DNA from: Macrotrachela quadricornifera
Taxonomy: Eukaryota; Rotifera; Eurotatoria; Philodinida; Philodinidae
Reading direction: 5' to 3'
DNA length: 64,000 nucleotides
Assembly (NCBI GenBank): GCA_022393335.1
Contig: JAJEKB010000586.1
Span: forward strand, 110,545 to 174,544
The notes below the pieces were generated by a model that searched no databases, was not told where the DNA came from, and was given only the letters and a program-made list of their open reading frames with translations. This document shows, piece by piece, positions 1 through 11,143 of the stretch (its first letter is position 1; every line of letters begins with the position of its first letter). The position numbers were made by a program, and so were the translations under genes.

Positions 1-343
1 ATAATAATCTGACTTTCAACAGTAATAGATCATCTACCAAATTTTTTCTTTTCGATATGCATCATTTTAATACGAGTCCTTTTCTTCAATGATGACGTTT
101 TCAACGGTTTACTTAATCAAGTAAGTTAGATACATTGTGTTTATATATTTTTATTAACATTCTAGAATTCTCGTAATAAGAATTCTAACACTAGCTGTAA
201 TCGGCTATGATAAAAATAAAACTATTATATATTTTCCATGGTTTTTTCTTTCCTATCAGATTACGATGGGACCAATTTCTGGTGATGCCAATCAGATTCA
301 AAAAGAAATACGTTCTCTTTTAGTTAAATATTCGATAAACTAA
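1..343 (+). CDS. 3' end of an unidentified gene, partial
   Basis: Two terminal exons can be read as 23-120 and 260-343, joined across a 139-nt intron with donor GTAAGT at 121 and acceptor CTATCAG at 257-259. The frame runs through without a stop and ends at TAA 341-343. The upstream exon has an acceptor-like AG at 21-22, just after an in-frame TGA at 10-12, so coding probably begins at 23. The encoded tail is about 60 residues: a hydrophobic stretch (IDHLPNFFFSICIILIRVL) followed by a polar end (QKEIRSLLVKYSIN). I do not recognise the family. The hydrophobic stretch could be a membrane segment or a buried helix. The rest of the gene lies to the left of the window. Confidence 0.4.
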
Positions 344-1422
344 CGAATAAAAACCATTGCTAATAAAGACTAAGAAAACCGAATGAAATCATATGACATC
401 CAATGATTATTGGATTGTTCGTTTATGGACTCCACAAATGTAGTACAATTCTTGTTTAAGATTTCACAAGAATACGTCTTTTTTTGTGTTATTAATTCTT
501 CTCAAACTAATCATCTATCTTAATTGACATTATTTGATAAGACTATCAAATGAAAACTGAATTGATTGCATATATTATGGTTTAAAAACCAGCATAATAA
601 TCTTGTTTTCTCTTCCGATTCAGAATAGTTTTTATTCAATATTTCTTCCATAGAAGATTAAAAAAAGTATTATTTTTGTCAAATACATTGTTTACTCATA
701 CACCAAATACTAAACATCATAAATATGAATGAATCAATATCATTAGAAATTCGAACTAATGAGAATTCAGTCATATAATATCATTCTTTATATATTATGA
801 AAATTATTGATTTGAAAATAAAATTATTTCAATCTTTCTAATAAACGTATTTCTGCAGTATACGGATTTCTTTTATTTTAATTCTACTTTTCTATTTTTA
901 ATATATATTGGAAAATGTTTATAATAAGATGAAAGATTTTTTTTTCTTCGAAAACTTCATTTATGAAAGAATTATTAATAGCATTTGAAAAATAACATGA
1001 ACAATTTCATTAACATAATTTATATGAGAAAATCAAATAAATATTTTAATTATATAATAATGTAAATTAATTTTCACGTGAAAAAATGTACTTATATTAA
1101 TTCTTGCTAGGAAAAATGTACAAACATTATCCGGTACATAATGACAACATTATGTTTGTACTATTTTTGTCACACGTACCCAATTATTCATTGATGTCAG
1201 ATTGTTTCTAAGAAAGAAAAGTTATTTTATTTATCTATTTCAAAGGATAATGCATAATCTCAATTGCGCATATTCTGCTTTTATGACACACATGACGAAG
1301 GATTGGAACAAATGTAGGAGTAAGGAATTAGGATAAAAAGAAAATGTATAATTTATATTTGGTGTACTTTCTGTCATAACCTCTATTATAATTGGATAAA
1401 AAGAGAATGTCATGTTTTCGTT
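344..1422. other. Intergenic, AT-rich, no gene seen
   Basis: About 1.1 kb of AT-rich sequence with stops in all frames. No coding pattern, repeat or RNA gene was recognised. Confidence 0.5.
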
Positions 1423-1468
1423 TGACGTCATATTCTGACGATCCTAAGTATTAATTCGCATATAAATA
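1423..1468 (+). promoter_or_regulatory. CRE plus TATA box of the small secreted-protein gene
   Basis: A perfect palindromic TGACGTCA (CRE/CREB-ATF site) lies at 1423-1430 and TATAAATA at 1461-1468, about 48 bp before the start codon at 1516. The spacing fits a TATA-driven promoter with transcription starting near 1490. Known: TGACGTCA binds CREB/ATF bZIP factors. Inferred: the downstream gene may be cAMP- or stress-responsive. Confidence 0.5.
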
Positions 1469-1515
1469 TAATGAAAAAATCTATTGAGCTTTAGTACAAA
1501 CAAAAACATTCAACC

Positions 1516-1984
1516 ATGCCTAAATTTCTCATTTACATCATTCTTGTAAGTTGTCTTTTTTTTAATTTAAAATCATATTTATCTTTATTTCATGTTCTTT
1601 CTATAGCTATTTGTAACTCTTGTTTCAATATACAGTCGTCCTTATGAAGAAATTGACAATGTAGAACAAGATGGACCAAATTTTGATCACGGTAGTCATG
1701 ATGAATGGATATCAACATTTTGTACTAATAGTACAGAGGCTCAATCATTTCTTACTCACTTTCAACAAGTGATAAGTGATCTTCAATCAGATGAATCAAA
1801 TGATCAAATTTTAAAAATATGGGCACATACCATTGTTTATATTCAAAATGAAAGTAATGCAGTACTTCTCTCATCAAATTGCACTGAATTTTTTATCGGT
1901 TTCGATAATGTTACAAAACTTGATTTACAAGATGCAATTTTACAAAGACAATACAAAGAAACAGTTAATCATTTATTTTTTTAA
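1516..1984 (+). CDS. Small secreted acidic protein, unknown function
   Basis: Two exons, 1516-1545 and 1607-1984, joined across a 61-nt GT-AG intron; the product is 135 aa. The start is the first ATG after the TATA box. The N-terminus (MPKFLIYIIL joined to LFVTLVSIYS) is a clear signal peptide split by the intron. The mature part is acidic and begins with RPYEEIDN. It has two cysteines (FCTNST and SNCTEF) and N-glycosylation sequons NST, NES, NCT and NVT. An AATAAA poly(A) signal lies at about 2013, 30 nt after the stop. No family is recognised; two cysteines could form one disulfide. The intron in the signal peptide and the good codon flow support a real gene rather than a chance frame. Confidence 0.65.
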
Positions 1985-3087
1985 GAGAAACAATAGCTAT
2001 CCATTTGATGACAATAAAACATGTTGTTAAACTGTGAACATTTTATATCAGTTTTTTCAATTCATATGTATCTTTGTTATTTAAGATATTTAAATGAAAT
2101 TTAATTACAATATTATTTAATCTAATTGAATTATAATTGTTCAAAAATTTCATAAATAAGATGATTAACATGACTTCGAGTGTTTTTCAATGAAAGATAA
2201 AGATTGTTTGAAAACATTGAATATAGAACATCCATCAATTATTACAATAGAATTAGATAAAGTTAGTCTAAGAACGATTACTAGGATAAGATACATACTC
2301 AAAATTAAGACGCGTATTGTATTTAACAAAATCATGAACGACTTTTATTAATTTTCGACAGATAAACAATAGACTTCACGAGAATTCTATACATCTAGGC
2401 TTCAAGTCTGAACTCTCTGCTGTTTCTCTCTGAGTACTTTGAATAATTATTTTATAAAAGAAAAAGAGAAAAATCAAGAGTTACAGTAAAGACGACAGAT
2501 TCACAACTTGAGATATAAGCTTCTTAACAATCATTTTCTTCATAAAAAGTTAATACTAATACTTATTTTTTTTTATTTCGCCAATATGCATAGGCACATA
2601 GACAATAATCCTATATTTTCTCTTTCGCATCGTTAACTTAAATGAAAGAAAATCATTCTGTTGCAAAACATTTTCTCAAATTAATAAAAATAATATATTT
2701 AAAAGTACATATCTCTAGTCCATCTTTTTCTAACAATCCTATGTAATTTTAATGATTTTTAAATATCAAAAATATAAATTTTTCACCTACATCACAAAAC
2801 ACATGTTATAAAAAATGCGAGAGAATAAATGAGCCTCTCAACTTATGACTTTGATTAATTTTTGAAAAAATATATTGTGAAATACTATAAAAAAGAAGAT
2901 ATTTGAACTAGTGTAGTATAGATTAGATAAAGAAATATAAATGTTTTTAATAATTTATCCTTTTACAAACAAAGAAAACATCGAGTAATCAAGAAGAATT
3001 TATACGGATCCAATGAATCCATTAGTTCAGTTTTGACTATAAACAAGTGTTAAATAGGAAGGAAGTTCTATTTTAATGTCAAAAAAA
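1985..3087. other. Intergenic, AT-rich, no supported gene
   Basis: Holds the 3' end of the preceding transcript unit and then AT-rich DNA. A 53-codon open frame at about 2190-2351 has no start context or recognisable motif and was not called. Confidence 0.45.
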
Positions 3088-3354
3088 TCAATAAAAAACA
3101 AGAGAAAGAAGTTTTTTGATTGGATGTATCAAAGTTATGCCGAATAATATAGATATAGTCTTACGAGAGCATCTTCCTAAGTCATATTCTTGATTTGGGC
3201 TCATATTTTGCCTATAGGTAGGACTTATAGCGTAGGTAACAGCCCTAAATGAATTTGTACCCATCGCCTGTTGTTGTTGTTGAGATATTATGTTTTTAAG
3301 GTATTGGAAAAACTCACTACCGTGATTTTCTTCAGGAACATCAGAAAAATTCAT
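3088..3354 (-). pseudogene. Q-rich open frame duplicated as an inverted copy; function unknown
   Basis: The minus strand carries an 88-codon frame beginning MNFSDVPEENHG with a run QQQQQ near residue 25. A second, inverted copy starts at 3601 on the plus strand (ATG at 3601). It shares the start, the YLKN.ISQQQ block and the TYRQNMS block, but has in-frame stops soon after the start and after the Q run. The two copies are the arms of the fold-back at 3161-3794. The left copy is open, so it could be the less damaged one, but it may equally be a chance-open remnant of a repeat. No family is recognised. Confidence 0.3.
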
Positions 3355-3794
3355 TCTATAATTTCGACTTGAAACTTTATATATATAGAGTTCTTAATGA
3401 GAATGTTTTTTTATGAAAGTTTTAGCTTTGCTGAATACTCTAAATCGGAAATATGAACATCAAAATTTGCTTCTACAAGTGACATTAGGTGGTCATAGCC
3501 GTATCTTAGGATTGAAACAAGGAATAGGTCTGAATCTTGTACAATAAATCATTCTCATCGAAATCTCTCTGCATACAAAGTTTTAAGTTGAAATTCTAAA
3601 ATGAATTTTTCTGATGCTTCTGAGAGGGACCACATCAGTGAGTTATTCTAATACCTTAAAAACGTAATATCTCAACAACAACAGGCGATGGGCACAAACC
3701 CTTTTTGAGGCTCTTACCTACGCTTTGAGTCGTACCTACAGGCAAAATATGAGCTCAGACCAAGAGTATCATTTGAAAAGATTCCCTCATTAAG
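3161..3794. repeat. Fold-back (palindromic) repeat 1
   Basis: Reverse-complementing roughly 3161-3412 gives a sequence that aligns with roughly 3545-3794 over almost its whole length, with scattered substitutions and short indels (about 75-80% identity by eye). The central unpaired part is about 130 bp. The arms contain the two copies of the Q-rich frame. The right arm ends where the next fold-back begins. It could be a decayed inverted duplication or a fold-back transposon. Confidence 0.7.
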
Positions 3795-4356
3795 ATTAAC
3801 CAGAAGTTTGTAGACCGATGAAATGATCTTGTCGGATAAGGTAACATATTCAAAAATAAAAATAAAACTAAATATACCATGTTGTAGAGCTTTCCAAGGT
3901 GTGTCAAATGGTATATAGTAAATCCTGTTTTCATAAGACTTTGAATAAACTAGAGTTAACTTACTGATAGACGACTATACACCCATACTCACACTCTCAT
4001 ACAAGCATGATAGATTATTGAACATTATAGATCTCGGTATTGGTCGAAAACATTTATAAAGTATTGTTTCTCTCATACAGTTTGGTAAAGTTTTTGACGG
4101 ACTATAATCTCATATACGCAATATCTTCGATCATCTTGCCAGTGTGTGTAGGAGTGATTGTGGGTGTCTTTTCGTTTATCCGTAAGTTAATTCTAGTTTG
4201 TTCAAAGCTTTATGAAAACAGAATTTTTTTTTATATCATTCGATGCATCTCGGAAAACTCTACAATATGGCGTATTTGTTTTTTTTATTTCTAAATAGAT
4301 TACCTTATCCGACAAGGTCATTTCACCATTCTACGAACTTTTGGTTAACCCTAAGT
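3793..4356. repeat. Fold-back repeat 2 with about 53-bp near-identical termini
   Basis: The outer 53 bp at 3793-3845 and the reverse complement of 4302-4356 are nearly identical and share CTTGTCGGATAAGGTAA. The pairing continues inward at lower identity: 3846-4030 matches the reverse complement of about 4125-4300 (shared blocks ATTGTAGAG, CTGTTTTCATAA, AACTTAC). The element is therefore a palindrome of about 560 bp with its centre near 4075. No clear target-site duplication is visible. An 84-codon frame inside (4040-4294) is a by-product of the repeat. Best reading: a non-autonomous inverted-repeat (MITE or fold-back) element, degenerate and old. Confidence 0.75.
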
Positions 4357-6351
4357 ATATTGATTTATCTTTGTAAATCAAATAAAAAGAATACAAAATA
4401 AAAAGAATTATTCCTAATGTCTATTCAATCGTGTTCAAGACATCATAAATCCACAAATTGTATGATTTTATGTCATTAATTTTTGTTTTACATCCAATAT
4501 AATGGTGCTATTGTAGGTTCACATGTTGATAAAAAATTAGGAGAAAAAGAAGAGATTTGAACAAATAATTCTTTTACATGTCGATTCAATTTCATAGATA
4601 ATTGCACATGAAAGAAGAACAGAGAAAACAAAGAGAAGTGTTAATGATTTCAAGTAAAATCAGCTACATGTATCTCATACATTCATGACCACTATTGTCG
4701 ACTTGAATTATATTGACATTGTTGCCAGAATATATAGAAATTCTATACAACCGGCCTCAATCGTTTGTTTATTTTATTTCGTTATTTAATGAATAAATAA
4801 TTATTCCTTTAAGATTATTACAATTGCTGCACGTGTGCATCTTTAACTTAATCCTAATAAGTTGAATTTAAGTATTACAGTTGAAGAAAGAACTTATACA
4901 TCAATAAATTTAGATAGTGAATGCTTCCTTTAAAAAACTCGATCGGTAGTTATTGTTTATGTTCAAAAGTCCTCCAGTATGCTAGAGTATGTCGAAATAT
5001 GTTCAAATAATTCTTCTACACAAACTATTCTCCCTTAATTCTTTGATTTTCCACCGAAATGCGTGTGGCGGCATAGTTTTTTTCAAATACTGGTCACAAT
5101 TGTTGGAAGACTAGCATGTAAGATGTTTTACAAGATAATAGCTCAAGCGATTGCAGTACGACAATAAATAATCAAGCAGATTTTTTTCTCTAAATAAAGT
5201 CATGTAAGTAATGCCGTCCCATCTATTCGAAGAGTAAACTAAGCACTCGAAATTTCATCTTCTTCAATTGATTTGAATGAAATTTTGCCAAAAGATCTTT
5301 TAATTTTTATGTTGCATTAATTAAACAAAAAATTATGAGGTATATGTAAGGACATATTGTGGATTAGTTTTTATTACACATATTGTATTAAATTTTTCAT
5401 CCAATTTTGAGCTAAAACTAATTATAAACAGAGTAATTTCTATACTTATTATATTCACCTTCAATCATATTATTATTCATTTGATGTCTTTTTAATGTTT
5501 ATCATTCATGATATTCTACCTCATGACAAGATTCAATAGAATGATATAAGCATTTATTCAGAAGTACTGCAACCGTTTGTCCTTTGGGGAGAAGAGGGAT
5601 GTACAAAAAATTTTTGTATAAGATAGTATATTTTCAAAATAACAAGAAAAGGGTAGTGCATATCGGAACGTTTTGGGTTAATGAGGATTAGGAAATATTA
5701 TTAGATTTTATTCAAACAAAGTTAGTGCTATTTTTTCGAATCAGAAACACTTTACTCAATGAAAAAAGCTTTGATTTACTTTTCAAACCTACAAGAAAGA
5801 AAATCGGCTTTCAATCAAATTCGAAAAAGTTTCTCGATACTTCTAACACTGAAGACGTTTATGCTAGCTTAATTGTAAACGATATCGTAACTTGTCTCTA
5901 AAACGAAAGATCAGATATACTTTGGACGTACTGCGATTGCATAATGGCTAATTGTTCACAAAGCGAAGTTTGAGATTTTACTTGATAACTTAATCGAGAA
6001 CAAACAGTTTAATCCTCTATTTTTGAAAAAAACCGGAAATTTCTTCGAGATGCTCGGTTTTTGACCTTTCAATTGGCAAAAATAATAAAAATTTCGATTA
6101 TTGGAGGTATATTACACTCTAATATTGCTCAAGTCGTGCCATCCCTACATTTATTATTACTATCATGTAGGAAAGATGAAGTAGAAAATTTCATTTTCGA
6201 TCTTAATAGTTATTATCTGAAGTTGATCGATGTATCACATTTTTAATAAGGAAAAACTTAAAGGAGAATATATGTTGAAAAATGATGATGATTAAAAATG
6301 AGATAATATATCTAAAGCTATAAATAAAAAATCTATTTTTTAATTACTTTT
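4357..6351. other. Intergenic, no gene recognised
   Basis: About 2 kb of AT-rich DNA with stops in all frames. Short open frames, such as one ending at 6246, lack motifs and plausible splice partners. Confidence 0.4.
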
Positions 6352-6564
6352 CATTGTTCGAAAAGTTTGTGCAACTCATATACCACCATGGAATAACGCA
6401 ATAACAAGTGTTGCAATTATTCAATGTAATGATTTTTAATAGCAACCAAACGTTATCAACGATCTGTAGATGACTATTACCGAATGTCATTTTACTGAAT
6501 AATTGCAGCACTTGTTATTCGGCCGTTTCATAGTATAAGAGTTACACGGACTTTACAAACAATG
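6352..6564. repeat. Short fold-back repeat with about 80-bp arms
   Basis: The left arm, about 6352-6432, matches the reverse complement of the right arm, about 6483-6564. The best block is AATAACAAGTG(T/C)TGCAATTATTCA at the inner ends, with about 50 bp of spacer. The outer arm parts match with indels. This is typical of a hairpin-type MITE. It lies about 450 bp before the arginyl-tRNA synthetase start. Confidence 0.65.
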
Positions 6565-7011
6565 GAAACTTGTTTATTTTAAACTAATTGAATAAAATAT
6601 TTAACATTTAGAAGTGAAAAAGCCAACAGAAACTTTTAAATAAATTACAATAAGCAACATGAAACTGAATTCGAAAGATGTCGCCAACTGCTTATCTATA
6701 TTTAGATTTTTATTTAATTGGATTGACTCATCATTTAACCTAGTTTCCAAGTTTTTCAATGGATAAATAGGTCGATGGAAAAAAGAAATGAAGAGGTTAA
6801 TAAGAAAATATAGCAACAAAAAGAAAATACCAACATAATTCTTCATGTACAATTGATGTGGAAATAAACGATGGTGATGCAAGAGAATAAATGACTACAT
6901 AAATCTTGCATCATCTACCAATCATCTACAAATACTTTATAAAGGTTTAAGAATTCTTTTTCATTTTAGATTCGTATACAACAAAGAAAATTATTGCATA
7001 AATCCAACATA
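6565..7011. other. Upstream region of arginyl-tRNA synthetase
   Basis: No gene is supported. A 93-codon minus-strand frame (6601-6882) is hydrophobic and AT-driven and was rejected. The end holds a polypyrimidine-AG at about 6957-6969, 42 nt before the ATG, a candidate splice or trans-splice acceptor. Confidence 0.4.
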
Positions 7012-10000
7012 ATGGATGAACTTGTTACACGATTAAAACAACAGGTTTTTTTTAGTTTTATTCATTGGCGAGCTGGTCTAAGGACTAAAAGTAAAATTTT
7101 GGTCACATAGTATTCGAACCTCTATAGATGGTTGAATATTACGTGGATGCAGTGAGGTGACAATTGCCACCTCTCGATCCATAGACTGACTTATCAATGA
7201 TTTTATTTACATAAAATTTTATCATTTGTTTTCATATTAAAATAGGAAAACGAAGTAAAAGAACTTGAAGCCCAATTATTTAGTCGACCGGAATTTAAAG
7301 ATAATCGTAAAATTGAGGAATTACGAGCTGAAAATGACAAACTAAATTATCGAGTGAATATTCTTCTTCGAGTATGTATAAAAATATTGCAAAATATTTT
7401 TATTAAATATTATTCATGATTAGAGTATTGAAGAATTAAAAAAACAACCACAAACAACTTCAATAGAAACTCATCAAGATGCTACTAAAGATAAAACGCA
7501 AAAGTCACAAACAAAACCATCGACAACAACAAGTAAAACATATTTCACAGGTGGTGCACAAGGTGATAGTGAACATTCTTATCGAATACTCGATACATTA
7601 ATTATTCTTTTTGAACAAGCCATTCGAAAAGCTTTTCCTCAAGATACAACTTTACCAGTTCTTGTTGTACCTGGACGACAAACTGATTATCAATGTAATT
7701 CAGCTATGCCTATTGCTCAAGTTAGAGAAAAAAGTTCTTGTAAAAAAATCTAAATAAATAATTGATTTTTTTTTAGAAATTAAGTACTGCCGACCAAAAA
7801 ATGGTACCAAAAGACGTTGCTAAAACAATTGTTGAAAATCTTCCTCAACATGATATGATTGAAAAAGTTAGTTATTATTTAAAAATAATCAAAATAATTA
7901 TTTTTCATATTCTATAGATTGAATATTCTGGACCAGGCTTTATTAATATCACTATTTCATCTGCATTTGTTTCTGGACAAATTCGAAATATTCTATTGAA
8001 AGGTGTTTTACCACCCAATGTTTTAAATATAGTTGGTAACACTAAGGAAAATAAAAAACCTAAAGTTGTTATTGACTTTTCATCACCAAATATTGCTAAA
8101 GAAATGCATGTCGGACATTTACGGTAGGTTTATTAAATAGAGAAATAGTTTAAAATTAAAAAATCAATATTTAATGCTAAAGTTTTACAGAAAGAAAAAA
8201 CTGTTCGAAATTGATATCTTTTATATAATTAAAGTATCTTAATTGATGATAAGTAAGGGAAAGGATTTTACTGGTAATGTCTTTCGTTTATTTACTTATT
8301 GAAAATAAGATATATCAATTTTAATTATTTTAACAATCTTTCAATCAAATATTAACGATATATATTTGATTTATTTATGTATATATATATAGATCAACTA
8401 TAATTGGTGATAGTATTTCTCGTCTTCTTGAATATCTTGGTTTTGATGTACTTCGATTAAATCATCTTGGTGATTGGGGTACTCAATTTGGTATGCTTAT
8501 TGCTCATTTACAAGATATTCATCCTGAATATCTAACACATTCACCACCAATTAGCGATCTTCTAGCATTTTATAAAGTAAAATAAATTGATTTTTCTTTT
8601 ATTTCCTTTTTTTTTATTATAAAACAAACATAGGAATCGAAGAAACGTTTTGATGATGAACCTGAATTTAAACAACGAGCTTATGAATGTGTTGTTAAAC
8701 TTCAAGCATATGATCCTGATATAATCCATGCATGGAAACTTATTTGTGAAGTATCTCGAAAAGGTTTTTATTTTGTTTATAAATTTTAAATAATAATAAT
8801 TAGAATTTATTTAGATTTTGAATATATTTATCGAGAACTTGATGTTAAAATAATTGATCGTGGTGAATCTTTCTATCAAAGTCGAATGATAGATCTTGTT
8901 AAAGAGCTTGACGCTAAAAGTAAAAAAGAAAAGATAATTATATTTAAAAAAAAAAAATAAAATAAACTTGTTCTTATTTTTCAAATAGATTTATTAAAAT
9001 TAGAAGAAGGTCGAAAAGTTATGTTTCTACCGGGAATTGACGTTCCATTGACAGTTGTTAAAACTGATGGAAGTTTTACATATGATACAAGTGATATGGC
9101 AACAATAAAACAACGTTTAGATGAAGAACAAGGTGATTGGCTCATTTATGTTATTGATTCAGGACAAGTAAATTATTTTATTAATAGTATTTATTTGAAT
9201 TTTTATATTAATTTTAGGGTCTTCATATGCAATCAATTTTTGCTGGAGCAAAAATAGCTGGATGGATTGGTGAAAAGAATGTTCGACTTGATCATGTTGG
9301 ATTTGGTGTTGTACTTGGTGTAGATTCGTACGAAAATAATTTTTTTTTGATAATATATATTAATTGAATTTTTTTTCTTGTAGAAAAAAATTAAAAAGTC
9401 GATCGGGTGATACAATTCGTTTACGAAATTTACTTGATGAAGGTCTTGAACGATCAATGGCTAAATTAAAAGAAAAAAAACGAGATACTGTAAAAATTTC
9501 ATTTTAATTTATTTAATGAAATTGTATATTTTTTTGTAAATTTATCAGGAATTATCACCTGAAGAACTACAAAAAGCTCAAAAATCAGTTGCATATGGTT
9601 GTATTAAATATGCTGATTTATCTCATAACCGAAATTCTGATTATATATTTTCATTTGATCGAGTAAGAAATATATATATAAAATTTTTTAAATAAATCGA
9701 TTTTATTTTATTTTTATTAATAAATAATAGATGCTTGATGATCGAGGAAATACCGCTGCTTATTTACTTTATGCTTATACTCGAATTCGGTAAGATAAAA
9801 GAAAATTTATTTTATTTAATATTCTTTTTAATAATTTTAATTTAAAAATAGATCAATTGCTCGAACAGCTGGTGTTGATCATGCAGTATTAAAAGCAATG
9901 ACACGTGATATTGAACTTAACTTTGAAATTGATGCACGTGAATTAAAATTAGCTAAATGCATTATTAGATATCCTGATGTAATTGCACGTGTACTTGATG

Positions 10001-10209
10001 AATTATTAGTGCATGGTTTATGTGAATTTATGTATCAATTATCAACAACATTTACGGAATTTTATGATAATTGTTATTGCGTTGAAAAGGATAAAACAAC
10101 TGGTGAAGTTCGATTAAATTATCGTCGAATACTTTTATGTGAAGCAACAGCAAATGTATTAAAACAATGTTTTAGTATTTTAGGTATTCAACCATTAGAA
10201 CGAATGTAA
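7012..10209 (+). CDS. RARS1: Arginyl-tRNA synthetase, cytosolic
   Basis: Attaches arginine to tRNA-Arg (class I synthetase). Fourteen exons give 698 aa: 7012-7044, 7246-7371, 7424-7720, 7777-7866, 7918-8123, 8393-8576, 8634-8763, 8815-8919, 8989-9167, 9218-9327, 9384-9489, 9549-9662, 9731-9789, 9852-10209. All junctions keep frame. The N-terminal leucine-rich coiled coil ([18 protein letters not shown]) matches the part that, in animals, joins the multi-synthetase complex. The HIGH signature is MHVGHLRST near residue 246. A KMSKS-equivalent KSRSG loop follows, and the C-terminus ([10 protein letters not shown]) ends exactly as in animal enzymes. Intron 1 (201 nt) is long because of a tRNA-like insertion, and intron 5 is 269 nt; the others are 47-70 nt. 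The donor at 7721 (GTTAGA) was chosen over a later GT because only it keeps the conserved frame. It lies tail-to-tail with elongin B. Confidence 0.95.
7065..7190 (+). repeat. tRNA-derived SINE-like relic in RARS1 intron 1
   Basis: TTGGCGAGCTGGTCTAAGG at 7065-7083 is a near-perfect A box of the tRNA-Leu type. TATTCGAACC at 7111-7120 is a degenerate B box, at tRNA-like spacing. A hairpin (GACTAAAA...TTTTGGTC) sits between them, and GAGGTG...CACCTC pairs downstream at about 7152-7173. The acceptor stem is not recognisable, so it is not a working tRNA. Best reading: head of a tRNA-derived SINE or a decayed tRNA pseudogene. Confidence 0.45.
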
Positions 10210-10338
10210 TTTTCATGATTAACTTTTATTTTATTTAACATCAGATTTCATCATTTCTTTGTTTAATAAAAGAAAATAAAAAGACTATAAGAAGATATTG
10301 AAAAAAAAATATTTTTGTTAAAAATTTCTTGACTATAT

Positions 10339-10692
10339 TTATTGTTCATCATTTGAAGAATAATTCTGTGTAGAATATGGAATTATTTCATCATTTTCGT
10401 AAGAATTATCGTCTATTTTAACAGTAAATTCCAATGGAAATGGATTTTGTGGTCGAGCTTCTTTTGTTGTTATACCATATTCTAATAGATGTTTACTATC
10501 AATATCAAGTATTTGATCTTTTACAGTTAAACGTATTTTATCAGGTTCTATTCGAAGTATATTTGCAATAATTTCTTTTAATTCAGAAACAGTTGTTGTT
10601 TCAGTGGCATCAGTAAATATAGTTTGTTTGCCATGACGAATTTGTAAATAACAATCAGAAAATGTATTTACAGTTGATGGTAATGATTGCAT
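10339..10692 (-). CDS. ELOB: Elongin B
   Basis: Ubiquitin-like subunit that pairs with elongin C in elongin (SIII) and in Cullin-2/5 ubiquitin ligases. A single exon of 117 aa; human elongin B is 118. The conserved start CYLQIRHGKQTIFTDA is followed by a ubiquitin fold (TVSELKEII.NIL, DKIRL) and the family block TKEARPQNPFPL. It has about eight extra residues before the usual N-terminus. The start codon directly follows a splice acceptor (TTTCTAG/ATG at 10693-10696). The mRNA may therefore be trans-spliced there, or carry a leader exon upstream; a coding leader exon cannot be excluded. Its 3' end lies 129 bp from that of RARS1. Confidence 0.88.
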   Translation of the reverse strand: MQSLPSTVNTFSDCYLQIRHGKQTIFTDATETTTVSELKEIIANILRIEPDKIRLTVKDQILDIDSKHLLEYGITTKEARPQNPFPLEFTVKIDDNSYENDEIIPYSTQNYSSNDEQ

Positions 10693-11143
10693 CTAGAAAT
10701 AAATTAAAAGTAAAGAATAAGTTCTACAAAATAATAGCATATATCTTTCCAACAATATGCTAGAATGATTCTTTTCCTTTCCTTCAAGATACGTGTATGT
10801 GCGTGTGTCGTACAATTGGATGCAATCATCTTTATTATTATCTAAAAGATGGAAAAACACGTACGTATATAGTTAAACTAAAGGAACGAAAAAAAATCAA
10901 GGACAGGATATATCTCATTGAGAAAGAAATACAAAGTTGAAATAAAAAAACGAGAATAGATGGGGAGTTTCATCAATGTATCATCACTGCAATAAATAAC
11001 AAAAAGAATTTCTTTTTATTAGTTTTAGTTGAAAAAAAAATCATAGCTAGTTTATTTATGCATATCTAATTACATGGTAAAGTTAAATAGGAAATGTTTG
11101 TATTTTACGGGACCAGAAGCGGAATTAATGATTAATATAAGAT
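10693..11143. other. Intergenic between elongin B and the ATPase inhibitor
   Basis: AT-rich with a short TGTGTGCGTGTG-like stretch near 10795. No gene or clear regulatory site was recognised beyond the acceptor at the elongin B start. Confidence 0.4.

Noticed and set aside
2190..2351. 53-codon plus-strand frame downstream of the secreted gene
   Set aside because: No start context, no recognisable motif, and shorter than chance frames seen elsewhere in this AT-rich DNA.
4040..4294. 84-codon frame inside fold-back repeat 2
   Set aside because: Lies across the palindrome centre and right arm; the arm match explains the sequence and no coding pattern is shared by the other arm.
6601..6882. 93-codon hydrophobic minus-strand frame before RARS1
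   Set aside because: Composition-driven (runs of F, L and I from T-rich DNA), no family motif, no splice partners, and it lies in the RARS1 upstream region.
7065..7122. Functional tRNA-Leu gene
   Set aside because: A and B boxes are present, but no acceptor stem, a poor T arm and no plausible anticodon arm geometry; kept as a SINE-like relic only.
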